DNA from: Methylomonas sp. ZR1
GTDB lineage: Bacteria > Pseudomonadota > Gammaproteobacteria > Methylococcales > Methylomonadaceae
Assembly: GCF_013141865.1 (NCBI RefSeq)
Contig: NZ_RCST01000001.1
Span: forward strand, 3,224,001-3,288,000
Length of the DNA stretch: 64,000 nucleotides
Direction: 5' to 3'
Shown here: one piece after another, positions 1 to 8,120 of the stretch
Position numbering within the stretch: the stretch's first letter is position 1
Layout of the letters: each line of letters starts with the position of its first letter
Made by a program: the position numbers and the translations under genes
The notes under the pieces: model-generated
What the model was told of the DNA's origin: nothing
Seen by the model: only the letters and a program-made list of their open reading frames with translations
Database searches by the model: none

Positions 1-2
1 CG

Positions 3-293
3 AATCAGCCGACCAACGATTTTACCGCCAGAGTGCTTAGTCGAGCGTTGGGCATCAAATTTAGCGACGCCCACCCCGGTGACAGCATAAATCCCTTCGA
101 CTCGCATCAACGCAGCTTTGAAGGCACTAACAGCACGGCCACTAAAAAATACGATGTAGCCGTTTTTAACACCACTAGCCTGAAACTGGCGGAAGTCGTC
201 TACCTCTCACAATCGACGCCGGTGAGCGGCGGCGGCAGATATACAGCGGCTGTTACCGATCACATGGGTATCGGTTTAAGGATAGAAAAATAA
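3..293 (+). CDS. 3' end of an unidentified gene (partial)
   Basis: The frame is open to the left edge, giving the last 96 residues of a longer protein. A GTG at 33 could be read as a start but nothing supports it. The piece ends in a segment containing Thr-Asp-His-Met-Gly-Ile. A C-terminal Asp-His pair is the last catalytic element of the endonuclease/exonuclease/phosphatase fold, and the preceding alternation of polar and hydrophobic strands would fit. That assignment is only a guess from 96 residues. It converges on proA, whose end lies about 50 bases away. Confidence 0.55.
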   Translation, partial: NQPTNDFTARVLSRALGIKFSDAHPGDSINPFDSHQRSFEGTNSTATKKYDVAVFNTTSLKLAEVVYLSQSTPVSGGGRYTAAVTDHMGIGLRIEK

Positions 294-341
294 TCGGCAT
301 TTCCTATAGTTACATCGCGGACAGGTCTCTAGCGTTGCTAC

Positions 342-1595
342 CTAGCCGCGCAAATGTCCATCCCCATACGCCACCCACTTGTAGGTGGTGAGTTCATCTG
401 GTCCAACCGGGCCGCGGACGTGGAGTTTATCGGTGCTGATACCGACCACCGAACCCAAGCCGTAATCGCCACCGCCCGATAATCTGGTCGAGGCGTTAAT
501 CATCACCGACGCCGAATCCACCTGTTCCTCAAACTGCCGAGCCAGGCTTAGGCTTTGCGTGACGATGCCGTCGGTATGGCCGGAACCGTAGCGGTTGATA
601 TGGTCTATGGCTTGTTGAATGCCGTCCACGACCTTCACCGACAGTATCGGCGCCAGGTATTCGCTATGCCAGTCTTCTTCCATCGCTGGAACAACACCGG
701 GCAACAGCTTTTGGGTTTGTTCGCAGCCGCGCAGTTCGATGCGGTTTTCGGCAAATGCGGTGTGCAGCAACGGCAACAGTTGTGCGGCGCATGCACTGTC
801 CACCAGCAAGGTTTCCAGTGCGTTACAGACTTGCACACTTTGGCATTTGGAATTGACCGCCAGCGCGACGGCTTGCTCCGGATCGGCATCGGCGGCGAGA
901 TACAGGTGGCAAATGCCGTCGTAATGCTTGATGACCGGAATCCGCGTGCCTTCGGCGATGCGCTTGATCAAGCCTTTGCCGCCGCGCGGAATCAGCACGT
1001 CGATATATTCGTCCATTTTCAGCAACTCGCCCACCGCTTCGTGGCCGGGGGTGCGGATGATCTGTATCGCATGTTCCGGCAGACCAGCCGCGACCGCGCC
1101 GGCTATCATCGCATCGGTGAGTATCGCGTTGGTTTGCAAGGCTTCCGAACCACCGCGCAAAATCACCGCATTACCGCTTTTGATGCACACCCCGGCGGCA
1201 TCGGTGGTGACGTTGGGGCGCGATTCGTAAATGATGCCGATCACGCCGAGCGGCACCGATTTTTTGTAAACCCGCAGCCCGGCCGGATTGGTATGCCCGG
1301 TCAGTATCCGGTTTAACGGGTCCGGCAATTGCGCCACTTTTTTCAGGCGCGACAGCATGTAATCAAAGGTTTTGTCGTCTATCGTCAGGCGCTTGACCAT
1401 CGCCTCCGACTGCCCTTCGTCGCGGGCTTTGACGATTTCCTGGGCGTTGACCTCCAGCACCTTCTGCCTGACCGAGTCCAGCGCTTCGGCCATTTTCGCC
1501 AGTGCCAGATTGCGCGCCGATTCCGAGGCTGATGCTAATTGGCGCGATGCGACGCGGCTTTGTTGGGCGATGGTTTGGATGGAGCAATTAAACAT
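342..1595 (-). CDS. proA: gamma-glutamyl phosphate reductase
   Basis: Second step of proline synthesis: NADPH-dependent reduction of gamma-glutamyl phosphate to glutamate-5-semialdehyde in the cytosol. The 417-residue length is normal for ProA. The aldehyde-dehydrogenase-like fold is recognisable: a YESRPNVT segment near residues 123-130, the cofactor-binding stretch around 140-155, an IPRGGKGLI loop near 202-210 and the catalytic Cys at about 257 in VCNALETLL. The ATG at 1595 matches the usual ProA N-terminus. No proB lies beside it, so proline genes are not clustered here. It is divergent from the membrane protein gene at 1856, with about 260 bases between them. Confidence 0.95.
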   Translation of the reverse strand: MFNCSIQTIAQQSRVASRQLASASESARNLALAKMAEALDSVRQKVLEVNAQEIVKARDEGQSEAMVKRLTIDDKTFDYMLSRLKKVAQLPDPLNRILTGHTNPAGLRVYKKSVPLGVIGIIYESRPNVTTDAAGVCIKSGNAVILRGGSEALQTNAILTDAMIAGAVAAGLPEHAIQIIRTPGHEAVGELLKMDEYIDVLIPRGGKGLIKRIAEGTRIPVIKHYDGICHLYLAADADPEQAVALAVNSKCQSVQVCNALETLLVDSACAAQLLPLLHTAFAENRIELRGCEQTQKLLPGVVPAMEEDWHSEYLAPILSVKVVDGIQQAIDHINRYGSGHTDGIVTQSLSLARQFEEQVDSASVMINASTRLSGGGDYGLGSVVGISTDKLHVRGPVGPDELTTYKWVAYGDGHLRG

Positions 1596-1855
1596 ATAGT
1601 TTCGGAATGATGGATTTTGAAATACTCGATATTGACTGGATTCATCAGATTTGGGAATAAGCTCGATAGCCCGCTTTTTGATTATCGTCTCTGCCGAATA
1701 AGCCGGATTGTCGATTATATAAGAATCGCAAAACTCCGGTTCGGGTCGACTGCAACGTCAACTGCAAAACACTAGCCCAACCTCATCCAAAACCACTTTA
1801 AAAGCCAAATGCTTTATCATTGGGCCAGGACACGTACGGAACCCGCATAATTACA

Positions 1856-4084
1856 ATGAATAACACTCCGCAACCCACCGCCAAATCTTTGATTTCTCCC
1901 GTTATTTTATTCGCCGCCACCCTGTTTATCAGCGCCACGCTGATGTTCGTGCTGCAACCGATGTTCGGCAAGCTGCTGCTGCCGCTGCTGGGCGGTACTC
2001 CGGCGGTGTGGAATACCTGCATGGTGTTTTACCAAACGCTATTGTTTCTAGGCTATTTGTACGCGCATTGGCTGAGTTCGCGGCTGGGCAGCCAACGGCA
2101 GATTCAGATTCATACCGCTTTGCTGGTGTTCAGCGTGATTGCATTGCCGGTGGCGCTGCCGGAAAATGCCGCACCGCCCACCGATGGCGATCCGACTTTA
2201 TGGCTGGTCTGGACGCTATTTCTGGCGATCGGCTTACCGTTCTTCGTGGTCTCCACTACCGCGCCGCTGCTGCAAAAATGGTTTTCGCATAGCGGCCACC
2301 ACAGCAGCGACGATCCTTATTATTTATATGCCGCCAGCAACGCCGGCAGTTTGCTGGCTTTGTTGAGCTATCCGTTTTTGATCGAGCCGAATCTGGGTTT
2401 AGCTAATCAAAGACTGATCTGGAGCGGGGGATATATTGGTTTGTGTGCGTTGATTTTGGTATGCGGGGTTAGTTTCTGGCGCAGCCAAGCCGATAAGGAA
2501 GACGACGAAGTGTTAAGCGATGCCGGCATCGAGCCGCCATCGACGTTGCAACAATTGCGCTGGCTGGCACTGGCTTTCGTACCGTCCAGCTTGTTGCTGG
2601 GCTTGACCCAATTCATCAGCACCGACATCGCCGCCGTGCCCTTGTTGTGGATCGTGCCGCTGACCCTGTATTTGCTGACCTTCATCCTGGTGTTCAGCAC
2701 CTGGGCCGAGCGTATCCGCCCCTGGATGTTGGCCGCGCAGCCGGCGGTATTGACGGTGTTTATCGCTTATTCCTTCATCAACCCGGCCACCTTGCCTTAT
2801 TGGCTGGATTTGATCCTGCACTTGGTCGCATTCTTTCTGGCGGTGATGGTGTGCCACGGCGAATTGGCCAAAAGCCGGCCGCACCCGCAATATCTGACTC
2901 GCTTTTATCTGGTGATGTCGTTTGCCGGCATGCTGGGCGGTTTGTTCAATACCTTCGTCGCGCCGTTTATCTTTAATGCGGTGTACGAATATCCGATCAT
3001 GATCGCCGCCGCCTTGCTGCTCCGTCCGGGTTTTTTCAACGGCCGTTGGTTTTTGCAACCGATTTTTCCAGTGTTGGTACTGATTACAGGCCTGACGATT
3101 TATTTCACTACCCAGCAGTTGTTCGATTATCTGGACTTGATCGGCGGCGCGCTGATTCTGTTGGCCGGCTTGAGCTATTCGCTACGGCATAGCCCCATCG
3201 GTTTGGGCGCATTGACCGGGGTGATTTTGTTGTTCACGCTGGGCTTGCACAGCATGGCCTCCAACACCATTTACCAGGAGCGCAGCTTCTTCGGCGTGAT
3301 GTCGGTGCGCGACACCGTCATCCCCGATGAAAACCAACGGCCGGAAACCGTCCGCGAGCTTTATCACGGCACCACCAAACACGGCGCGCAACGGCTGACC
3401 GCCGCCAACGTCACTACGCCATTAACCTACTACAGCCGTCCCGGCCCCATCGGCCAGCTGTTTGCGGAATTTGACGGCGAAAACCAACACTGGCACATCG
3501 GCGCGGTAGGTTTAGGCGCCGGCGCGCTGGCGTGTTACACCAAGGAAGGCCAATTGTGGAAATTCTATGAAATCGATCCACTGGTGGTGGAAGTCGCGCA
3601 AAACCCGGCCTGGTTTACCTACCTAAGCCGCTGCAACAAGCAGGCGGAAATGATCGTCGGCGATGCCCGGCAATCCTTGCTGAAGGAAGCCGATGGCAGC
3701 TTCGATTTATTGATCATGGACGCCTTCAGCTCGGATGCCGTACCCACGCATCTGCTGACGCGCGAGGCTTTGCAGCTATACTTTAGCAAGCTGAAAGACA
3801 ACGGTTTACTGGCTTTTCATATCACCAACCGCCATCTGGCCTTGAAAAAAGTCATGGCCGACCATGTCAACCAATTGCATTTGGCGGCCCTGTTGCAGGA
3901 ATTTAAACCGGAAACCGATGTCCCTCTGGTCATCGCTACCGACTGGGTAGTGATTGCGAAACAGCCCGAGCGCCTGCAACGCTTGCAGCAAAGCCGGCTC
4001 GGGCATTGGCAGAAACTGCCGCTGACGTTCGGTCTGCAGCCTTGGACCGACGACTTCACTCATATTATTGGCATTTGGAAATAG
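1856..4084 (+). CDS. polytopic membrane protein fused to a spermidine synthase-like methyltransferase-fold domain
   Basis: A 742-residue protein. About the first 500 residues are strongly hydrophobic, with many membrane segments. The C-terminal part has a Rossmann fold of spermidine-synthase type: a glycine-rich VGLGAGALACY motif near residue 550, an acidic YEIDP strand near 575 and an IMDAFSSDAVP motif near 620. Such fusions are widely annotated as spermidine synthase-like, but polyamine production by membrane-fused forms is not established. The ATG at 1856 is preferred over an upstream in-frame TTG at 1820 because the hydrophobic domain begins just after it. It lies 8 bases before lpxD and may be cotranscribed with it. 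Confidence 0.85.
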   Translation: MNNTPQPTAKSLISPVILFAATLFISATLMFVLQPMFGKLLLPLLGGTPAVWNTCMVFYQTLLFLGYLYAHWLSSRLGSQRQIQIHTALLVFSVIALPVALPENAAPPTDGDPTLWLVWTLFLAIGLPFFVVSTTAPLLQKWFSHSGHHSSDDPYYLYAASNAGSLLALLSYPFLIEPNLGLANQRLIWSGGYIGLCALILVCGVSFWRSQADKEDDEVLSDAGIEPPSTLQQLRWLALAFVPSSLLLGLTQFISTDIAAVPLLWIVPLTLYLLTFILVFSTWAERIRPWMLAAQPAVLTVFIAYSFINPATLPYWLDLILHLVAFFLAVMVCHGELAKSRPHPQYLTRFYLVMSFAGMLGGLFNTFVAPFIFNAVYEYPIMIAAALLLRPGFFNGRWFLQPIFPVLVLITGLTIYFTTQQLFDYLDLIGGALILLAGLSYSLRHSPIGLGALTGVILLFTLGLHSMASNTIYQERSFFGVMSVRDTVIPDENQRPETVRELYHGTTKHGAQRLTAANVTTPLTYYSRPGPIGQLFAEFDGENQHWHIGAVGLGAGALACYTKEGQLWKFYEIDPLVVEVAQNPAWFTYLSRCNKQAEMIVGDARQSLLKEADGSFDLLIMDAFSSDAVPTHLLTREALQLYFSKLKDNGLLAFHITNRHLALKKVMADHVNQLHLAALLQEFKPETDVPLVIATDWVVIAKQPERLQRLQQSRLGHWQKLPLTFGLQPWTDDFTHIIGIWK

Positions 4085-4092
4085 GATAGGAC

Positions 4093-5121
4093 ATGCTCAT
4101 TACGGATCTTGCCCAACGTTGCGGCGCCACCGCCCAGGGCGGCGACTCGACCACTTTTATTAATTCTGCGGCCGACATCATGTCAGCCACCCCTCATCAA
4201 GTCACCGTGCTTAGCGACGGTAAATACAAAAAATATTTGAAAGACTCCAAGGCTTCGGCCTGCTTTATCGCCGAGCAATTGCTTGATGGCGAGATTCCGG
4301 AAAATCTGACCTTGTTGGTCTGCAAAGACCCGGAAATCAGCTTTTTAAATGCGGTAAAACTGCTGCATCCGGAACCGGTTTTTAAACGCCAGGTGTCTGA
4401 GCACGCGGTATTGGCTGAAACATCGACTTTGGGTTTTGACGTACATGTCGGGCCGTTCGCTACCGTGGGCCAACAAAGCAGCATCGGCGACAGCAGCACT
4501 ATCGAGGCCGGCGCCCGCATCGGCAATCATGTGATGATAGGCAAGCACTGCCATATCCACCCCAACGCGGTGATCTACGATCACAGCATCATCGGTAACA
4601 ACGTGATTATTCACGCCGGCGCGGTAATCGGTGCCGACGGCTTTGGCTATAAATTCCGAGACAATCAGCATGTGAAAGTGCCGCATGTCGGTCATGTGGA
4701 AATTGCCGATAACGTCGAAATCGGCGCCAACACCTGCATCGACCGCGGCGCGCTGGGCGCTACCAAAATCGGCTGGGGTAGCAAAATCGACAATCTGGTG
4801 CAACTGGGGCATAACAATATCGTCGGCCGCAACGTGATTATCTGCGGCCAGTCCGGCATCTCCGGCTCTTGCACCATCGAAGACGGCGCGATTCTAGCCG
4901 GCAGCACCGGCGTGGCGGACCACGTGAAGATCGGTGCGCGGGCAGTCGTGATGGCCCGCAGCGGCATCTCCGGCGACATCGACCCCGGCGCGCAGGTGTT
5001 CGGCAGCCCGGCCAAGGATCGTAAGGTGGCCTGGAAAGAATTGGCCGCTTTGGCCAAATTGCCGGAGTTGCTGCAAAAATTTAAGGCGCTGGAAGCTCGG
5101 GTGCTCAAACTGGAAGAGTAA
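4093..5121 (+). CDS. lpxD: UDP-3-O-(3-hydroxyacyl)glucosamine N-acyltransferase
   Basis: Third step of lipid A synthesis: adds the N-linked 3-hydroxyacyl chain from acyl-ACP to UDP-3-O-acylglucosamine. The 342 residues show the family layout: an N-terminal uridine-binding domain of about 100 residues, then a long left-handed beta-helix of hexapeptide repeats, then a C-terminal helix. His240, in QLGHNNIVG, corresponds to the catalytic His of LpxD enzymes. Here lpxD stands apart from its common partners lpxA, fabZ and lpxB; it follows the membrane/spermidine-synthase-like gene and precedes rpiA. Confidence 0.95.
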   Translation: MLITDLAQRCGATAQGGDSTTFINSAADIMSATPHQVTVLSDGKYKKYLKDSKASACFIAEQLLDGEIPENLTLLVCKDPEISFLNAVKLLHPEPVFKRQVSEHAVLAETSTLGFDVHVGPFATVGQQSSIGDSSTIEAGARIGNHVMIGKHCHIHPNAVIYDHSIIGNNVIIHAGAVIGADGFGYKFRDNQHVKVPHVGHVEIADNVEIGANTCIDRGALGATKIGWGSKIDNLVQLGHNNIVGRNVIICGQSGISGSCTIEDGAILAGSTGVADHVKIGARAVVMARSGISGDIDPGAQVFGSPAKDRKVAWKELAALAKLPELLQKFKALEARVLKLEE

Positions 5122-5127
5122 GCAGGT

Positions 5128-5176
5128 TTGTAGGCGCGCTTTAAATCGCCCAAAGCGCATCAATTCGCCCCTACAA
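5128..5176. repeat. REP-like nested palindrome between lpxD and rpiA
   Basis: Outer arms TTGTAGG (5128-5134) and CCTACAA (5170-5176) are perfect complements. Inside them GCGCTTT (5136-5142) pairs with AAAGCGC (5152-5158). Read on the minus strand the element begins TTGTAGGGGCGAATT, which gives the GTAG foot typical of REP sequences. It fills most of the gap between the two genes and could also weaken transcription from lpxD. Confidence 0.5.
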
Positions 5177-5213
5177 CTTGGCATATTTCTATACCACTCA
5201 ACAGGACAGAATC

Positions 5214-5891
5214 ATGAACGACAAACAGCGGGTCGCGGAACACGCGGTACAACATGTCAAACCGGGCATGATAGTGGGACTGGGCACCGGTTCCACCGCC
5301 AATTTTTTCATCGAAGCGCTGGCGCGTCGGCAAAATGAGGAAGGCCTGCAGTTCAAGGTGGTTTCCAGCTCGGTAGTCAGCGCCAATAAAGCCAAACAAC
5401 TGGGCTTGTCCTTACTCGGCATCGAACATATCGACGGCTTGGATTTATATGTGGATGGCGCTGACGAAGTAAGCCCAGACCTGACTTTGCTGAAAGGCCG
5501 CGGTTACGACCTGGTGCGAGAAAAATTGTTGGCCAAGGCTGCCGACCAGTTTCTGGTGTTGATTGATGCCAGCAAGAAAGTCAAACGCATCGGCGAGAAT
5601 TTTCCGATTCCTATCGAAGTCAGCCCATTTGCCTGGCGACTGGTGCAACACAGTGTTGCGGCGATTGGCGGCCACGGTTCGTTGCGGCAAACCGCCAATC
5701 AGGATGGCCTGGTAGTTACCTCGCACGGCAGCCTGGTATTGGACGTGGCGTTCGAACCCAATCCGGACGGTAAAACCCTGAACGAGCAACTGAATGCGAT
5801 TCCGGGCATAATCGAACACGGCATTTTCTGCGGCCTGACCCACGCAGTATTTTGCGGTCAAGACGGCCTGATTGAAGAGCAGTGGGCTTAG
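5214..5891 (+). CDS. rpiA: ribose-5-phosphate isomerase A
   Basis: Interconverts ribose 5-phosphate and ribulose 5-phosphate in the pentose phosphate and ribulose monophosphate pathways; the latter is the formaldehyde-assimilation cycle of type I methanotrophs. The 225 residues carry GLGTGSTA near 22-29, DGADEV near 82 and the catalytic REK triplet. The usual glycine-rich run before REK reads KGRGYDLVREK here, a variation worth noting but common to some relatives. The ATG at 5214 follows an AGGACAG ribosome site; the upstream in-frame start at 5178 would add 12 residues unlike RpiA. Confidence 0.94.
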   Translation: MNDKQRVAEHAVQHVKPGMIVGLGTGSTANFFIEALARRQNEEGLQFKVVSSSVVSANKAKQLGLSLLGIEHIDGLDLYVDGADEVSPDLTLLKGRGYDLVREKLLAKAADQFLVLIDASKKVKRIGENFPIPIEVSPFAWRLVQHSVAAIGGHGSLRQTANQDGLVVTSHGSLVLDVAFEPNPDGKTLNEQLNAIPGIIEHGIFCGLTHAVFCGQDGLIEEQWA

Positions 5892-5926
5892 TGCCTGCGA
5901 GCTGACAACAGCCACCCCAAGCAATC

Positions 5927-5960
5927 CCGCCGAATAGGTAAATTCTCACCCATTCGGCGG
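5927..5960. terminator. hairpin between convergent genes
   Basis: CCGCCGAAT (5927-5935) and ATTCGGCGG (5952-5960) form a perfect 9-bp stem with a 16-base loop, then TTTA. It lies between the ends of rpiA (plus) and the small membrane protein gene (minus) and is placed to act as a shared terminator. It lacks a long T run on either side. Confidence 0.5.
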
Positions 5961-5967
5961 TTTACCC

Positions 5968-6393
5968 TCACGTTACGAAATAAAACGTCAAACTAAAAAC
6001 CCCGGTTGCCGTGGAAATCAGCCGCACTTTATTCAGCAAAGGCAGCGACAGCCAGTAATAATGGCATTCGGTTTTTCGGCGTTCCCAAGTCAACCGCAAA
6101 CACTCGACACACTTCCGGCACAGGCGCGGCATAAGCCGCCATAAGCCGTACAACAACAAACCGGCGATCAATAACAGAATATAGAACGTGACGATCTGGC
6201 TACCGTGCCGGGAGGTATGAAATAGGTGTTCAACCGTGTGCTCTATGCCTAGCTCGAACCATTCGTACAGAAAATGCAGTAGCTCGAAACACAGATGCAG
6301 CACATTCAGAAACAAATCAATCACCATGTCATACATGGCGATAGATAGCGCGATCAGCCCCACGATAACCAAGTCAAGATGCTCTTTAATCAT
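5968..6393 (-). CDS. small uncharacterised membrane protein
   Basis: 141 residues with three hydrophobic stretches, about 7-38, 68-88 and 122-140. A histidine/glutamate-rich amphipathic stretch lies between the first two, and a basic, cysteine-containing loop (residues about 89-112) follows the second. I do not recognise a family. It lies 47 bases downstream of a lipoprotein gene on the same strand and may share its transcript, which suggests an envelope role. Nothing in the sequence shows an activity. Confidence 0.7.
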   Translation of the reverse strand: MIKEHLDLVIVGLIALSIAMYDMVIDLFLNVLHLCFELLHFLYEWFELGIEHTVEHLFHTSRHGSQIVTFYILLLIAGLLLYGLWRLMPRLCRKCVECLRLTWERRKTECHYYWLSLPLLNKVRLISTATGVFSLTFYFVT

Positions 6394-6440
6394 CTCAATT
6401 CTCCAGGATTTAGATTCGAAGACACGTGAAAACAGGCTGG

Positions 6441-6797
6441 TTAGCGCTCTTCCATGGCCATCTGCCTGTGGTATTCCGCCATTTGCCGGCTTTCTTTAGC
6501 TGCCATCTCCAAATCTCTGACCATCGCGTCAGCACGCGCCTTCAAATCCTGAATGCGTTTTCCATACTTCCAGGGTTTGGCTATATATTGATCCAGCATT
6601 TCCCGCTCTTCCTGGGCATCCGCATCCAGCGTTTTAGCCACATCTTCGTAATGATCCGCAAGACGTATATGCGCATCTCGGGTATCAGCGGTCTGTACCG
6701 CTTTTGCCCAACTTTGCGGTTTAGGGCCAGACTCTGTCGCACAGGCAGACAGCAATCCAGCGGCAATCAGTAGCGATGCTAAGTGTTTAGTTTTCAT
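6441..6797 (-). CDS. small lipoprotein
   Basis: 118 residues. A signal peptide ends in the lipobox LSAC with the lipidated Cys at residue 19. The rest is highly charged and mostly helical, ending in an Arg/Glu/Met-rich stretch that could form a coiled coil. An AAGGAG ribosome site precedes the ATG at 6797. No family is recognised; the size and helical body recall DUF4398-type or Lpp-like envelope lipoproteins, but this is not a firm match. It sits between a second lipoprotein gene and a small membrane protein gene on the same strand. Confidence 0.75.
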   Translation of the reverse strand: MKTKHLASLLIAAGLLSACATESGPKPQSWAKAVQTADTRDAHIRLADHYEDVAKTLDADAQEEREMLDQYIAKPWKYGKRIQDLKARADAMVRDLEMAAKESRQMAEYHRQMAMEER

Positions 6798-6913
6798 TGA
6801 TGGTCTCCTTTCTTATTATTTGTGATCACAATGTTTTCTAATGCAATGTGCTGTTTTTACAATCACTCTTCACCAACTCCCTGATTCGGCAAAGGTACGA
6901 GGGAGTAAAAAAG

Positions 6914-7225
6914 TTAGAAACTCCATTCGCCCTTTTGCCGATGCAATTGATCCATCTTCATCGACGCTCGCTCAAAGGATTGCAGCATATCGTCGGAATG
7001 CGGAGTAAGCGTTGCGGCAAGTGCGTTAACTTGCGGCGTCGAAGATGTGCTGTCAGCGGCCGTTGTGGATGACGCCACAGTGGATAAGACAGTCTTCACA
7101 CCAACAGCATGGGGATACTCGGCATCTTCCCTAGTTGCACAAGCGGACATCAGCAAACTAACGCTGATTAAATACGCGGCACTTATCCGTGCAGCGCTTT
7201 TTCCCGAAGCTAATGGAATAAACAT
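6914..7225 (-). CDS. small lipoprotein
   Basis: 103 residues. A hydrophobic signal ends in LMSAC with the lipidated Cys at residue 29, followed by a Thr/Ser/Ala-rich linker and a short helical tail. An AGGAG ribosome site lies upstream of the ATG at 7225. It appears to be first in a minus-strand group with the lipoprotein ending at 6441 and the membrane protein ending at 5968. A perfect 27-bp palindrome lies about 70 bases upstream of its start and may be an operator. Function unknown. Confidence 0.7.
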   Translation of the reverse strand: MFIPLASGKSAARISAAYLISVSLLMSACATREDAEYPHAVGVKTVLSTVASSTTAADSTSSTPQVNALAATLTPHSDDMLQSFERASMKMDQLHRQKGEWSF

Positions 7226-7293
7226 GAATTGCGGCTCCTGTTGTTATCTGGCCTGACCCAGTTTTGATTTTTGAAAATGCCCCTTCACACGTC

Positions 7294-7320
7294 ATTAAGA
7301 TAGCGAATCGCTATCTTAAT
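7294..7320. promoter_or_regulatory. 27-bp perfect palindrome, candidate operator
   Basis: ATTAAGATAGCGA (7294-7306) and TCGCTATCTTAAT (7308-7320) are exact reverse complements around a single A. A palindrome of this length with almost no loop suits a dimeric repressor better than a terminator hairpin. It lies upstream of the lipoprotein gene starting at 7225 and downstream of the carbonic anhydrase end at 7395. The cognate regulator is not identifiable here. Confidence 0.5.
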
Positions 7321-7394
7321 AGCAACACCGTTGCCATTCTTCCTATCAGTTAGCCATTGCAAACGCTGGTTTTTTGTTTAAAAAGCAGCCGTAA

Positions 7395-8021
7395 TCAAGC
7401 CGCGTAACGGTAAATGGGGTTGATTGGGGTGTTATGGTCGAGCTTGATCAGCTCTTCAATCAAGCCATCGTCAAGCCCATACACCCAGCCGCGCAAGGTT
7501 GGTTTATGGCCCTGTTTCCAGGCCGATTGGATGATGGAGGTATGCGCCAGGCGATACACCTGTTCGATAATGTTCAACTCAACCATCCGGTCGAGCTGCT
7601 TCTCCGGATTGATATGATCCAACTCGTCCATATGCAGACGATAGACATCCTTGATGTGCATCAGCCACTTATTGGTGATCGCCAAATCGACATTTTGCGC
7701 TTGCAATGCCGCTTTAACGCCGCCGCAACCGTAATGGCCGCAGACAATCACATGTTTGACCTTCAGCACTTCAATCGCGTACTGCAACACGCTGAGGCAA
7801 TTAAAGTCGGTGGTAACGACTTGGTTGGCGATGTTGCGGTGCACAAAAATTTCTCCCGGCTGGGCGTTGACCACGGTCTCCGCCGGCACCCGGCTGTCGG
7901 CGCAACCTATCCATAAAAACTCGGGACGTTGCTCCTTGGCCAAATTGAGGAAATAGTCCGGATTTCTGCTTACCAGTTGTTGAGACCAAGCTTTGTTTTC
8001 TAAAAGCAGTTTGTTGGGCAT
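7395..8021 (-). CDS. can: beta-class carbonic anhydrase
   Basis: Interconverts CO2 and bicarbonate; in a methanotroph this supplies bicarbonate to carboxylases and balances CO2 from methane oxidation. The 208 residues show the family's zinc site: Cys40 and Asp42 in GCADSR, with His96 and Cys99 in HYGCGG. The ATG at 8021 is chosen because an AAGGA ribosome site lies 11 bases upstream, while the in-frame GTG at 8030 would be only 2 bases from it. No bicarbonate transporter or carboxysome gene is adjacent. Confidence 0.93.
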   Translation of the reverse strand: MPNKLLLENKAWSQQLVSRNPDYFLNLAKEQRPEFLWIGCADSRVPAETVVNAQPGEIFVHRNIANQVVTTDFNCLSVLQYAIEVLKVKHVIVCGHYGCGGVKAALQAQNVDLAITNKWLMHIKDVYRLHMDELDHINPEKQLDRMVELNIIEQVYRLAHTSIIQSAWKQGHKPTLRGWVYGLDDGLIEELIKLDHNTPINPIYRYAA

Positions 8022-8120
8022 GGCACGCACATTCCTTATTGAGTTGATGGTGAGGCTAAATTAAAGGCTTAACCTTTCATCAACCTTTCAAAGAACGGCT
8101 GGCTATCCCAAAAGCATCTG

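Noticed and set aside
555..1316. 253-codon plus-strand frame opposite proA
   Set aside because: It is a shadow of proA in GC-rich DNA; the translation lacks family character and proA is certain.
2513..3058. 181-codon minus-strand frame opposite the membrane/spermidine-synthase-like gene
   Set aside because: Gln/His/Arg-rich shadow with no start signal, inside a well-supported gene.
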